64,000 nucleotides of DNA, taken from positions 1 to 64,000 of the forward strand of contig NZ_JADPJL010000081.1 of the NCBI RefSeq assembly GCF_023073415.1, given 5' to 3'. Both the position numbers and the translations under genes were made by a program. Under the pieces are notes generated by a model. It worked only from the letters and a program-made list of their open reading frames with translations, was not told where the DNA came from and made no database searches. The stretch comes from Bradyrhizobium sp. 190. Lineage in GTDB: Bacteria; Pseudomonadota; Alphaproteobacteria; Rhizobiales; Xanthobacteraceae. Position 1 is the first letter of the stretch; every line of letters starts with the position of its first letter. Of the stretch, positions 1-7,196 are shown piece after piece.

Positions 1-104
1 GCATCGTCCGAACTTACAATGAGACGCCGCGAAAATGCCTCGACTTCAAAACCCCAGCCGAGGCATTCTCTCTCCTCAAATCAACCGTTGCACTTCAAAC
101 GTGA
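1..104 (+). CDS. IS30-family transposase, C-terminal fragment cut by the window edge
   Basis: Reading from base 3 gives 33 residues and then TGA at 102-104. The segment YNETPRKCLDFKTPAEAF is the usual C-terminal end of IS30-family transposases, next to the last acidic catalytic residue of the DDE domain. The rest lies outside the window, so it cannot be said whether the gene is intact. The terminal inverted repeat of such elements often overlaps or directly follows the stop; the bases around 85-125 could contain it, but the other end is needed to prove that. About 290 bases after the stop hold no gene I recognise. Confidence 0.7.
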   Translation, partial: IVRTYNETPRKCLDFKTPAEAFSLLKSTVALQT

Positions 105-396
105 GTCCATCTCCCCGCTTTCGGCGATCTGCCGATTGGCGCAAGCCTATTGATTGTCGGAGCTGCGAGCCAGCACCGGGTTGACTGGCAGACCGGCGGA
201 AATGCATCGCCCATGCCCGACCGCGATGCGCTTTAAGTCCCAGCACGCCGACCAGACGTAAGCTGCGCAATGGTGATTTGAGAAAGACGATCCAGCGCGG
301 CGGCGCGGCCACAGGGTGCCCCCCGCGCTCGTTGAACCTTTGGCCTCCGCCAACGACCTACTGACGGGAGGCAGTGTCAATCCAGAGGAGACCGCC

Positions 397-525
397 GTGA
401 GCCAGTGGCGCGACAGCATGGTCGATCGACCGGAAACGGACGGTGCGGCTTACCTGACTGGCTGGACTGTCAGCGGAGTAGCTGTGCTCGGGGCCATCGT
501 GGCCGTCTGGGTGCTCGGCATCTAG
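397..525 (+). CDS. 42-aa single-pass membrane peptide, unknown function
   Basis: A GTG start at 397 follows a good ribosome-binding site (GAGGAG, 386-391). The 42-residue product has a short polar N-terminus and one C-terminal hydrophobic stretch (residues 21-42, ending AVWVLGI), so it should sit in the inner membrane. An ATG at 316 in the same frame has no visible ribosome-binding site. An eight-codon reading frame with its own GGGAGG site starts at GTG 374, and its TGA overlaps the GTG at 397 (GTGA), so translation may be coupled. I recognise no family. Confidence 0.45.
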   Translation: MSQWRDSMVDRPETDGAAYLTGWTVSGVAVLGAIVAVWVLGI

Positions 526-680
526 CGACGGTCAAGAAGACCACAACGAATGACAATCGTCGGGACGGCTTGCCCCCGCCCCCGCTGGTTCGCCAACCCT
601 GCGCTCACGCGTTACTTGGCCGCCCGCGGATCGAACAAGCGACGGCTTGGCCGGGTGACGGAACAATTGCATGATGGCCA

Positions 681-767
681 ATGCGCCGCGGCCGCGTTGT
701 TGCCGTGGCAACGGTAACGGGGGTCATCGTTTTCGTCGCCGGCCTGATCTGGCTGGCGTTGCTCTAG
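681..767 (+). CDS. 28-aa hydrophobic peptide, unknown function
   Basis: ATG at 681 and TAG at 765-767 enclose 28 codons. After a basic start (MRRGR) the rest is one uninterrupted hydrophobic helix ending GLIWLALL, typical of a tiny membrane protein. No strong ribosome-binding site is visible. It lies 155 bases after the 42-aa membrane peptide and before a GC-rich hairpin. Amphipathic codon choice in GC-rich DNA could produce such an ORF by chance, so the call is tentative. Confidence 0.3.
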   Translation: MRRGRVVAVATVTGVIVFVAGLIWLALL

Positions 768-816
768 GAACTAAAGCTCCCGGCTGTATCGCCCCCAAGC
801 CACGGTCGGGAGTTGG

Positions 817-850
817 CGGCCCCGGTTTAGCGGTAGGCCCGGGGCCGTTT
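817..850 (+). terminator. GC hairpin, possible terminator
   Basis: A perfect 9-bp stem (817-825 with 839-847, 13-base loop) is followed by TTT on the plus strand. It would end transcripts of the small plus-strand ORFs. On the minus strand no U run follows, so it is a poor terminator for cspA at 889. Confidence 0.35.
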
Positions 851-888
851 GCAACCCGCTAGCGTAATGGCGGAACGTAAGTGCCGGA

Positions 889-1098
889 TCAACCTACCCT
901 GAGGTTTTCGGCGGATTCTTTCCCGCGGTTGGCCACAACTTCGTAGCTTACCTTCGCACCCTCATTCAGACTGCTCAGACCTGCTCTCTCGACGGCCGAG
1001 ATATGAACGAACACGTCCTTGCCGCCAGTCTCGGGCTGGATAAATCCATAGCCCTTTGTCGCATTGAACCACTTCACCGTACCTGTTGCCACGTCCAT
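889..1098 (-). CDS. Cold-shock DNA/RNA-binding protein (CspA family)
   Basis: A 69-aa, single-domain OB-fold protein that binds single-stranded nucleic acid as an RNA chaperone. The RNP1 motif KGYGFIQP and the RNP2 motif DVFVHIS are both present after the N-terminal TGTVKWFN strand. The ATG at 1098 has a strong site (GGGGAGA) directly upstream. The reading frame stays open upstream to 1254, but that extension is not Csp-like and is probably 5' leader. A second, closely similar gene lies at 10978-11187. The divergence around KGYG and the C-terminus suggests paralogues rather than a recent duplication. Confidence 0.93.
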   Translation of the reverse strand: MDVATGTVKWFNATKGYGFIQPETGGKDVFVHISAVERAGLSSLNEGAKVSYEVVANRGKESAENLRVG

Positions 1099-1330
1099 GT
1101 CTCCCCATAGATTCGAACACACGAAAGATGGTGACAGAAATCCGGCGAAAGAAAGGGCCCGCCAAGGTGAACCTCGCGAAAAAGCCGCCGCTGGGTTGAG
1201 GCAGCGACGGCTCTTGCGCATTACTCTCGCGGCGATGTCGTCCGCGATTACCACGAAGATACAGAGCTGCGGTTAACAAATGCCGAGGCGCGCCAGCGTT
1301 TGACCGGCAACAAAGAAGAAGCGCGCGTGA

Positions 1331-1556
1331 GGCGGATCGCTGATTACGCCGGCAGGTGCTGAACCTGTGGCGGCAACCTTACTCGCCGAAGCCGGTGCGA
1401 CGGCGCCGGAGATCGCTGAGGCCCTTGTGGAGTGTGGACAAGGCTCAGCGCGTGATCGATGTCTATCCTGCACGGCGCGGCGTCCTGGTGGCGAACGCCA
1501 TTCAGAAGCTTGAGGACGATCGGGACAAGGCCGCTAAGTCCGGCACACCTTCGTAG
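1331..1556 (+). pseudogene. Tyrosine recombinase (phage-type integrase) C-terminal relic, frameshifted
   Basis: Two reading frames together recreate the end of a phage-type integrase. In the frame of base 1352 the text reads LLAEAGATAPEIAEAL, the helix that follows the catalytic H-x-x-R box in these enzymes. The other frame continues at about 1430 with SVDKAQRVIDVYPARRGVL and ANAIQKLE, matching the tail that holds the nucleophilic tyrosine (here ..VIDVY). The frames change near 1425-1436, and the 5' part, including the first catalytic Arg and the H-x-x-R box, is missing. It sits about 170 bases from tRNA-Pro, the classic integration site, so it looks like a decayed genomic-island integrase. 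Family known; decay inferred. Confidence 0.6.
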
Positions 1557-1567
1557 GATTATGAAAG

Positions 1568-1600
1568 AGGCCGCCAACTGAAGCGGCCTTACGTTCGTTT
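1568..1600 (+). terminator. Hairpin after the integrase relic
   Basis: A 7-bp stem, aggccgc/gcggcct (1568-1574 with 1583-1589), is followed by TTACGTTCGTTT. It is a plausible weak terminator 12 bases after the end of the integrase remnant. Confidence 0.4.
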
Positions 1601-1728
1601 GCCGATCATCCCCAGAAACAAAGCAGGCTCGTAGAACGACCAGCGAACAGAATTGGCAACCAGATGGCAACGGGCGATAGGGTGGAAACCATCCGGTTCG
1701 GAAACGGCATTGAAAGTATTTGGAAAAT

Positions 1729-1806
1729 TGGTCGGAGCGAGAGGATTTGAACCTCCGACCCCTAGTCTCCCAGACTAGTGCGCTAACCGGGCTGCGCCAC
1801 GCTCCG
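1729..1806 (-). tRNA. tRNA-Pro (anticodon GGG)
   Basis: Read on the minus strand from 1806, the acceptor CGGAGCG pairs with CGCTCCG before the discriminator A and an encoded CCA (1731-1729). The D arm begins TGGCGCAGCCCGG, the anticodon arm is ACTAG-TCTGGGAGA-CTAG with GGG at positions 34-36, and the T arm contains GGTTCAAATCC. The gene is 78 nt including CCA. Its 3' end points toward the integrase relic at 1331-1556, which fits an old tRNA-targeted integration. Confidence 0.95.
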
Positions 1807-1897
1807 ATGCCGTTCCATTAGCTGCGATCAGCGCCCGGCGCAAGGCGCGCGAGCGGCCTCTTTGAGGCCGGCAGCCGGCCAGTTCCGGTCCGCCCGC

Positions 1898-2452
1898 TCA
1901 GCCGTCCTTCATCGCATTGTCCAGCAATTGGCGGCAGGCGACCAGGTCCTGCAGCACCCGTTCGAGGCGCTCACGGTCCGCGTCCGAGGGACCGGGCTTG
2001 GCCTTGGCGAACGGCAGCAAAATGCCGTCATCGTCGGTATCGACAAAGCGGTAGTCGATTTCCTTCTCTTCGGTCTCGTAATCCTCGTCGTCGGCATCGA
2101 CGGTCGGCGTCTCGCCCTCCTCGGGCTCCTGCAGGCTGAGACCGATGGCCTCCTCGACCGCGCCGAAGGTGACGGCGGAAGTCTGGTCGGCAAGGCCTTG
2201 CACCGATTTGATGCCGTGCTCTTTGAGGATCCGCTGCACGCCGCGAATGGTGTAGCCCTCGCCGTACAACAGCCGGCGAATACCCTTGAGCAGGTCGACG
2301 TCGTCGGGGCGGTAGTAACGCCGCCCGCCGCTTCGCTTCATCGGCTTGATCTGGGCGAACCGCGTCTCCCAGAACCGCAGCACGTGCTGGGGGATATCGA
2401 GTTCTTCAGCGACTTCGCTGATGGTGCGGAACGCATCCGGCGCCTTGTCCAA
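1898..2452 (-). CDS. MerR-family transcriptional regulator
   Basis: A 184-aa protein with an N-terminal MerR winged-helix domain (residues 8-78; ISEVAEELDIPQHVLRFWE and GGRRYYRPDDVDLL are diagnostic). An acidic, disordered middle (residues 110-145) and a short C-terminal helix follow. There are no metal-ligand cysteines, so it is not a classical metal sensor. The start is TTG at 2452, chosen because GAGGAG lies seven bases upstream and no ATG or GTG fits. It lies directly downstream of ihfA in the same direction, an arrangement common in Rhizobiales; its regulon is unknown. Confidence 0.85.
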   Translation of the reverse strand: MDKAPDAFRTISEVAEELDIPQHVLRFWETRFAQIKPMKRSGGRRYYRPDDVDLLKGIRRLLYGEGYTIRGVQRILKEHGIKSVQGLADQTSAVTFGAVEEAIGLSLQEPEEGETPTVDADDEDYETEEKEIDYRFVDTDDDGILLPFAKAKPGPSDADRERLERVLQDLVACRQLLDNAMKDG

Positions 2453-2542
2453 ATGCCAGCTCCTCTCAACTCATCTTGTTGGTGAAGACGCAGTACTCGC
2501 CTTGTTACTCGTTCTCGTCAGTAGTCTCGCTAGTCAGCCTTG

Positions 2543-2872
2543 CTAGTCGGCCTTGCCTTCGCCGTTGCCGACCGCGTGGCCGTTGATCCGCTGCTTCAGA
2601 ATGGCCGACGGCTTGAACACCATCACGCGACGCGGCGAGATCGGCACTTCAGTACCGGTCTTCGGGTTACGTCCGATCCGCTGACCCTTCTTGCGCACCA
2701 TGAACGAACCGAACGATGACAGCTTCACCGTCTCGCCCTTCTCCAGGCAATCGGTAATCTCTTTCAAAACGAGCTCGACAAACGCAGAGGATTCCGTTCG
2801 CGACAGGCCCACCTTCTGGTAGACCGCCTCGCACAAATCGACGCGTGTGACTGTTTTTCCGTTCCCGGTCAT
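2543..2872 (-). CDS. ihfA: Integration host factor alpha subunit
   Basis: An HU/IHF-fold DNA-bending protein of 109 aa from the ATG at 2872. With IhfB it would form the heterodimer that sharply bends DNA in recombination, replication and sigma-54 promoters. The family core is clear: helices from VTRVDLCEAVYQKVGLS, then LSSFGSF and the DNA-inserting arm GRNPKTGTEVPISPRRVMVF with the conserved proline. The C-terminus has a charged tail of about 12 residues. A GTG five codons upstream (2887) is possible, but CAAGGCG sits better for 2872. It follows fabH at a distance of 131 bases and precedes merR. Confidence 0.92.
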   Translation of the reverse strand: MTGNGKTVTRVDLCEAVYQKVGLSRTESSAFVELVLKEITDCLEKGETVKLSSFGSFMVRKKGQRIGRNPKTGTEVPISPRRVMVFKPSAILKQRINGHAVGNGEGKAD

Positions 2873-3003
2873 CGCCTTGCCCCGCACTCTCGGCGAACAA
2901 TTTATTCTCTGAAATTATGAGGTTAGCTCGCAATGGTCAACAGTGAGCATCATGCATGCGCATGGAACAAGGCCATAATTTAATCGATCGTTCGACGCCG
3001 CGC

Positions 3004-3981
3004 CTACCAGCGCACGAGCGCGGAACCCCAGGTGAAGCCGCCGCCCATGGCTTCTAGCAGTAGCAGATCGCCTTTCTTGACGCGTCCGTCCTTGACCGCG
3101 ACCGCCAGCGCCAGCGGAATCGACGCGGCCGACGTATTGCCGTGCAGATCGACGGTCAACACCACCTTCTGCGGTGCAATATGAAGCTTGTGCGCTGAAG
3201 CATCGATGATTCGCTTGTTAGCCTGGTGCGGAATGAACCAGTCGATATCGTCGGCCGTCAGGCCGGTGGCGTTGAAGGCATCGACGATTACGTCCGTGAT
3301 CATGCCGACAGCGTGCTTGAACACCTCGCGGCCTTCCATCCGCAAAAGGCCAACGGTCTGGGTTGAGGACGGACCGCCATCGACATAGAGCTTCGACTTG
3401 TGGCGGCCGTCGGAACGCAAATGCGTCGTCAGCACGCCGCGGTCGCTCGATTTGCCCGGCTCCGTCTGCGCCTCCAGCACGACCGCGCCGGCGCCATCGC
3501 CGAACAGCACGCAGGTGCCGCGGTCGTTCCAGTCCAGAATCCGCGAAAAGGTCTCGGCGCCGATCACCAGCGCGCGCTTGTAAGTGCCCGCGCGCAGGAA
3601 ACTGTCGGCGGTCGCCAGCGCAAAGACGAAGCCGGAGCAGACCGCTTGCAGGTCGAAGGCAGCGCCGTGGTTGATGCCGAGGCCCTCCTGCACCGCGACC
3701 GCGGTGGCCGGAAAGGTGTTGTCCGGCGTCGAAGTCGCCAGCACGATCAAGTCGATCGCTTGGGCGTCGAGCCTCGCATGATGCAGCGCCGCGCGCGCAG
3801 CCTTGATAGCCAGGTGCGAGGTGAACTCGCCCTCGGCGGCGACGTGGCGCTCGCGGATGCCCGTGCGCTGCACGATCCACTCGTCGGACGTATCAATGCG
3901 GCTCGCCAATTCGGCATTGGTCAGAATCCGCTCCGGCAAATATGAGCCGCAGCCGAGCACGACCGAACGTATTGCAGTCAC
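3004..3981 (-). CDS. fabH: Beta-ketoacyl-ACP synthase III (KAS III)
   Basis: It starts type II fatty-acid synthesis in the cytoplasm by condensing an acyl-CoA, usually acetyl-CoA, with malonyl-ACP. The 325 residues carry the thiolase-fold catalytic triad: Cys115 in AVCSGF, His252 in PHQAN and Asn282 in GNTSAAS, plus the DEWIVQRTGIRER signature near residues 33-45. The start is GTG at 3981 behind AGGAGG. The GTG overlaps the plsX stop by four bases (GTGA), showing translational coupling. The order plsX-fabH is conserved in many bacteria. Confidence 0.97.
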   Translation of the reverse strand: MTAIRSVVLGCGSYLPERILTNAELASRIDTSDEWIVQRTGIRERHVAAEGEFTSHLAIKAARAALHHARLDAQAIDLIVLATSTPDNTFPATAVAVQEGLGINHGAAFDLQAVCSGFVFALATADSFLRAGTYKRALVIGAETFSRILDWNDRGTCVLFGDGAGAVVLEAQTEPGKSSDRGVLTTHLRSDGRHKSKLYVDGGPSSTQTVGLLRMEGREVFKHAVGMITDVIVDAFNATGLTADDIDWFIPHQANKRIIDASAHKLHIAPQKVVLTVDLHGNTSAASIPLALAVAVKDGRVKKGDLLLLEAMGGGFTWGSALVRW

Positions 3982-5015
3982 GACACAACCTCCTGCGCGA
4001 TCTGCGCCTGTACCAGCGCACTGATCTTGGTGAGGAGATCGCAGCGGACCATCTCATAGCCAACATCAACTGCGTAGGCAAAGCCTTCGGCGTTGATTCC
4101 GCCATGGCTTTTAACAACCACACCTTTCAATCCGAGCAAAACACCACCATTGGATTTGTTCGGGTCGAGCTTGTCACGGAGCGCTTTGAAGGCGCTGCGG
4201 GCAAACAGATAGCCGATCTTGGATTGCCAGCTGCTCGCCATCGCATTGCGCAGAAAATCCGCCATCTGCCGCGCGGTTCCTTCGGCGGCTTTCAACGCGA
4301 TGTTGCCGCTGAAACCTTCTGACACGATCACGTCAGCCGCGCCCGCGCCGATCCCATCGCCCTCCACGAAGCCGATATAGTCGAGTTCGGGCAGGTTCAT
4401 CGCACGGAGCTGTTCCGAGGCTTTACGAATCTCCTCGCCGCCCTTGACCTCCTCGACCCCGATATTGAGCAGGCCGACAGTCGGACGCTTCAGGCCGAAC
4501 AGCACGCTCGCCATCGCGCTGCCCATGACCGCGAGCGACACCAGATGATGCGCATCACCGCCGATGCTGGCGCCGAGATCGAGTACGACGGAATCGCCGC
4601 GCGCCGTCGGCCATACGCCGGCAATGGCTGGCCGGTCGATGCCGGGCATGGTGTGCAGATGGAAGCGCGCCATCGCCATCAGCGCGCCGGTATTTCCGGC
4701 AGAAACCGCCACGTCGGCCTCGCCCTTCTTCACCGCGTCGATCGCAAGCCACATCGACGAGTTCTTGCGGCCGCGACGCAGGGCCTGGCTCGGCTTGTCG
4801 TGCATGCTGACGGTCACGTCGGTATGGACGACGCGGGAGGCCTTTTTCAGCGCCGGATATTTGGCAAGCTGCTCGTCGATCTGCTTGCTGTCGCCATAGA
4901 GCAGAAATTCGCAGTCGGGATGCCGTTTCAAAGAGATGGCGGCGCCGGGAACGACGACCGATGCGCCGACATCGCCACCCATGGCGTCAAGCGCGATTCG
5001 AACCTTATGCGGCAT
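3978..5015 (-). CDS. plsX: Phosphate acyltransferase PlsX
   Basis: It converts acyl-ACP and phosphate to acyl-phosphate for phospholipid synthesis. The 345-aa length is normal. Typical segments are IALDAMGGDVG at the N-terminus, SAGNTGALMA near residue 100 and VLLGLKGVVVKSHG near the C-terminus. The ATG at 5015 begins MPHKVRIALDAMGGD; the frame stays open to 5156 but the extra residues are not PlsX-like. The stop overlaps the fabH start. About 300 bases upstream (5016-5317) have no gene I can support and presumably hold the promoter; rpmF, often next to plsX elsewhere, is not here. Confidence 0.96.
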   Translation of the reverse strand: MPHKVRIALDAMGGDVGASVVVPGAAISLKRHPDCEFLLYGDSKQIDEQLAKYPALKKASRVVHTDVTVSMHDKPSQALRRGRKNSSMWLAIDAVKKGEADVAVSAGNTGALMAMARFHLHTMPGIDRPAIAGVWPTARGDSVVLDLGASIGGDAHHLVSLAVMGSAMASVLFGLKRPTVGLLNIGVEEVKGGEEIRKASEQLRAMNLPELDYIGFVEGDGIGAGAADVIVSEGFSGNIALKAAEGTARQMADFLRNAMASSWQSKIGYLFARSAFKALRDKLDPNKSNGGVLLGLKGVVVKSHGGINAEGFAYAVDVGYEMVRCDLLTKISALVQAQIAQEVVS

Positions 5016-5317
5016 GAACGTCCCGGAAACCTGATCTCTTGCGGCCCTCGTAGAGCGCGACCGCACACTGGAATGGCACCGCCAAAGCGATGCTCGGCAA
5101 AGCGCAATACCGCGCCCCCGCCGGGCCGCGACAATAGCGTGTCCCTGTCCCGACACAACCTCTTGACCACGCTCTTTTGGCGAAAGGCAAGCGCTGTGGC
5201 CTGAAATCCAGAATACAAAATATCCCGATATAATTCAATATCTTATGGGACATTCTTGGCGGGATATCACAACCACCTCTAACCGCTGGCAGCTTCGCCG
5301 GCCACTTTAACTGCCGG

Positions 5318-5920
5318 CTACTTGCCCTTGGGCTTCCTGGCGCCGGACTTTTTCGGTTTTGCCTTCAACGCCTTGAGCGCGGCGAACGGGTGATCCTCGG
5401 GATCAACGGCTTCGACCAGCGGCTCAAATACGGCGCCGGGTTTGCGCGGATATGGATCGACCGCGAGATACAAGGCGTCCGTGGCGACCCGGCCGAGATC
5501 GATTATGCCGTTCTCGATCGGCTCCGGGGAGTCGGGTGTCTCCTCGTCGCTCGCCTCGGCCTCATCGACCAGCGCAGCCATCTGTGGGATCTGCTCGGGC
5601 GGCGCGAAGATCAGATCGATCGGCTCGTCGATATCGGTCTCGATCTCCTCCAGCGTCACCACGCAGGTCTGTCCGATCCGCGCCCGCACCTGGCCGGCGA
5701 CGTGGAAGCGGCCGCCGCTCTTTGGCGTGACGTCGAACGAGGCCTGCACCGAGAGCACCTCACGCAGGCCCCCGACATCGGCCACCGCGTTGCGGATGGC
5801 CTGATCGGCTTCCATGTCGCGGTGCAGGCCCGTCTCCGGTATCTGCGCCACCGCGACGGGAACGCGCCACGGGTCGGGCTTCTCTGTCGTGCCAGACTTG
5901 GTCGTACCAGTTTTGCTCAT
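5318..5920 (-). CDS. DUF177 (YceD-type) domain protein
   Basis: A 200-aa protein of the YceD/DUF177 family. In other bacteria it is linked to 23S rRNA maturation and is encoded beside rpmF or plsX. Its length, the acidic stretch around residues 115-150 (LVDEAEASDEE) and the motif YLAVDPYPRKPG near residue 160 fit. The C-terminus is very basic (KAKPKKSGARKPKGK). The ATG at 5920 (MSKTGTTKSG) overlaps the stop of the upstream chaperone gene by four bases, so the two form an operon. A canonical CxxC pair is not seen; only one cysteine remains, in IGQTCVV. Confidence 0.8.
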   Translation of the reverse strand: MSKTGTTKSGTTEKPDPWRVPVAVAQIPETGLHRDMEADQAIRNAVADVGGLREVLSVQASFDVTPKSGGRFHVAGQVRARIGQTCVVTLEEIETDIDEPIDLIFAPPEQIPQMAALVDEAEASDEETPDSPEPIENGIIDLGRVATDALYLAVDPYPRKPGAVFEPLVEAVDPEDHPFAALKALKAKPKKSGARKPKGK

Positions 5921-6465
5921 TGCTGCGCGCCATTCTCCGGCAGGGGGAACCTGGCTGAACCGCTCGCCAGCGTCGCCTCGTCCTGACAGTCGAGAGCAGC
6001 CATGGCCGCCTCGGCATAGGCCGCAAGCAGGCGGGCCTTTTCGATGTTCTCGCCGTTCAGGATATTCTTGCACATCGCCTGCGCCAGTGCCTCGCGGCCC
6101 TCCGTCAGCGCCATGTCATAGGCCGCCATACGGCCATAGAAGGCCTCGCCGAAGGCCTGCATGCGCTTCGGCACCTTGAGGTCACTAACCGCCATCTCGC
6201 GCAGATTATCGTCCATATCGTTGCAAAAATGGTCGAACAGCCCCTGTGACAGGGCTGTGCCGCCCTCCACCGATTTCAGGCGCCGCAAGACCAGCCACAA
6301 ATGCAGCAGAAGCAGGTCAAAACGGCCGTTAACCGTGTCTGGAACCCCAAAGTCCCGGTAAAACAACGGTTCTCGCGCCTGCGTCACGATCATGCCATAG
6401 ATGGCCTCGATGGTGCCGCGCAACGGCGTCCGGGGTTTCCTGAAGTGATTGAATGGCCAAAGCAT
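5917..6465 (-). CDS. Ubiquinol-cytochrome c chaperone (CBP3 family)
   Basis: A 182-aa homologue of mitochondrial CBP3/UQCC1, the assembly factor for cytochrome b of complex III. The family region starts at FRKPRTPLRGTIEAIYGMIV and includes FDLLLLHLWLVLRRLK and FCNDMDDNLREMAVSD, with conserved helices through about residue 165. No signal peptide is seen, so it is cytoplasmic or membrane-associated. The ATG at 6465 (MLWPFNHF) was chosen because the family match begins there. It is divergent from bamE, and the 121 bases between them must hold both promoters. Confidence 0.88.
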   Translation of the reverse strand: MLWPFNHFRKPRTPLRGTIEAIYGMIVTQAREPLFYRDFGVPDTVNGRFDLLLLHLWLVLRRLKSVEGGTALSQGLFDHFCNDMDDNLREMAVSDLKVPKRMQAFGEAFYGRMAAYDMALTEGREALAQAMCKNILNGENIEKARLLAAYAEAAMAALDCQDEATLASGSARFPLPENGAQQ

Positions 6466-6586
6466 TGTGGGTTCCGCAAGCGAGCCCTCCAGGTTCTTTG
6501 CCCGGAGTCCACGCGTGTTGCAATCCAGCGTGCTGCCCGGTACGTCAACGCACCGCGCGATGCAAGAGGACGGGCTAATTCCTGAG

Positions 6587-7072
6587 ATGACCGAGATCAA
6601 CCACCTGAGCACCTGTGTGCCCTCGCCGCGCCGCCTGACCGTCCGCCGGCGCGGTTTTCGCGCGGCTGCAGCCGTGGCACTGATTTGCGCGGCGCTCGCC
6701 GGGTGCACCGGCGAGCAGTTCCAGAAGGGCTATATCCTGCCGCCCAACGCGCTGGAGCAGATCCCGATCGGCGCCAGCCAGGACCAGGTGCTGATCGTGA
6801 TGGGAACGCCGTCGACGGTCGCGACCCTGAACGGCGAGGTGTTCTATTACATCTCGCAGCGCTCCGAGCGGAAAGTCGCCTTCATGAACCAGCAGGTCGT
6901 CGACCAGCGCGTGATCGCGATCTATTTCGACAAGAACCGCCAGGTGCAGCGGCTCGCCAATTACGGATTGCAGGACGGCAAGATCTTCGACTTCATCAGC
7001 CGCACCACGCCCACGTCCGGCCAGGAACTCAGCTACCTGACGCCGTTGTTCAAGCTCTTGAGCTTCAACTAG
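6587..7072 (+). CDS. bamE: Outer-membrane assembly lipoprotein BamE (SmpA/OmlA)
   Basis: A lipoprotein component of the beta-barrel assembly machine, anchored at the inner face of the outer membrane. The 161-aa reading has a basic N-terminus, a hydrophobic signal and a clear lipobox (LAGC, Cys near residue 43). The BamE fold follows: KGYILPPNALEQIPIGAS then QVLIVMGTPS, the family signature. The ATG at 6587 is used; another in-frame ATG at 6560 cannot be excluded because AGAGGA (6565-6570) is rather far from 6587. Seven residues with proline and glycine break the C-terminal helix. Confidence 0.9.
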   Translation: MTEINHLSTCVPSPRRLTVRRRGFRAAAAVALICAALAGCTGEQFQKGYILPPNALEQIPIGASQDQVLIVMGTPSTVATLNGEVFYYISQRSERKVAFMNQQVVDQRVIAIYFDKNRQVQRLANYGLQDGKIFDFISRTTPTSGQELSYLTPLFKLLSFN

Positions 7073-7196
7073 GCCTGTCAGCTCTGATTCACTCTGTTCC
7101 GCGACGCGGAAATCCTGCGCCAAGTCGCCCGCTTGCTCTCTGCGCGCGCGCTGCCTACGCTTTCCTGCAAATAATGATTCAGCAGGGAGTGAACTT

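Noticed and set aside
1273..1670. Minus-strand ORFs opposite the integrase relic
   Set aside because: They run across the relic and its terminator and show no domain; the plus strand has recognisable integrase text.
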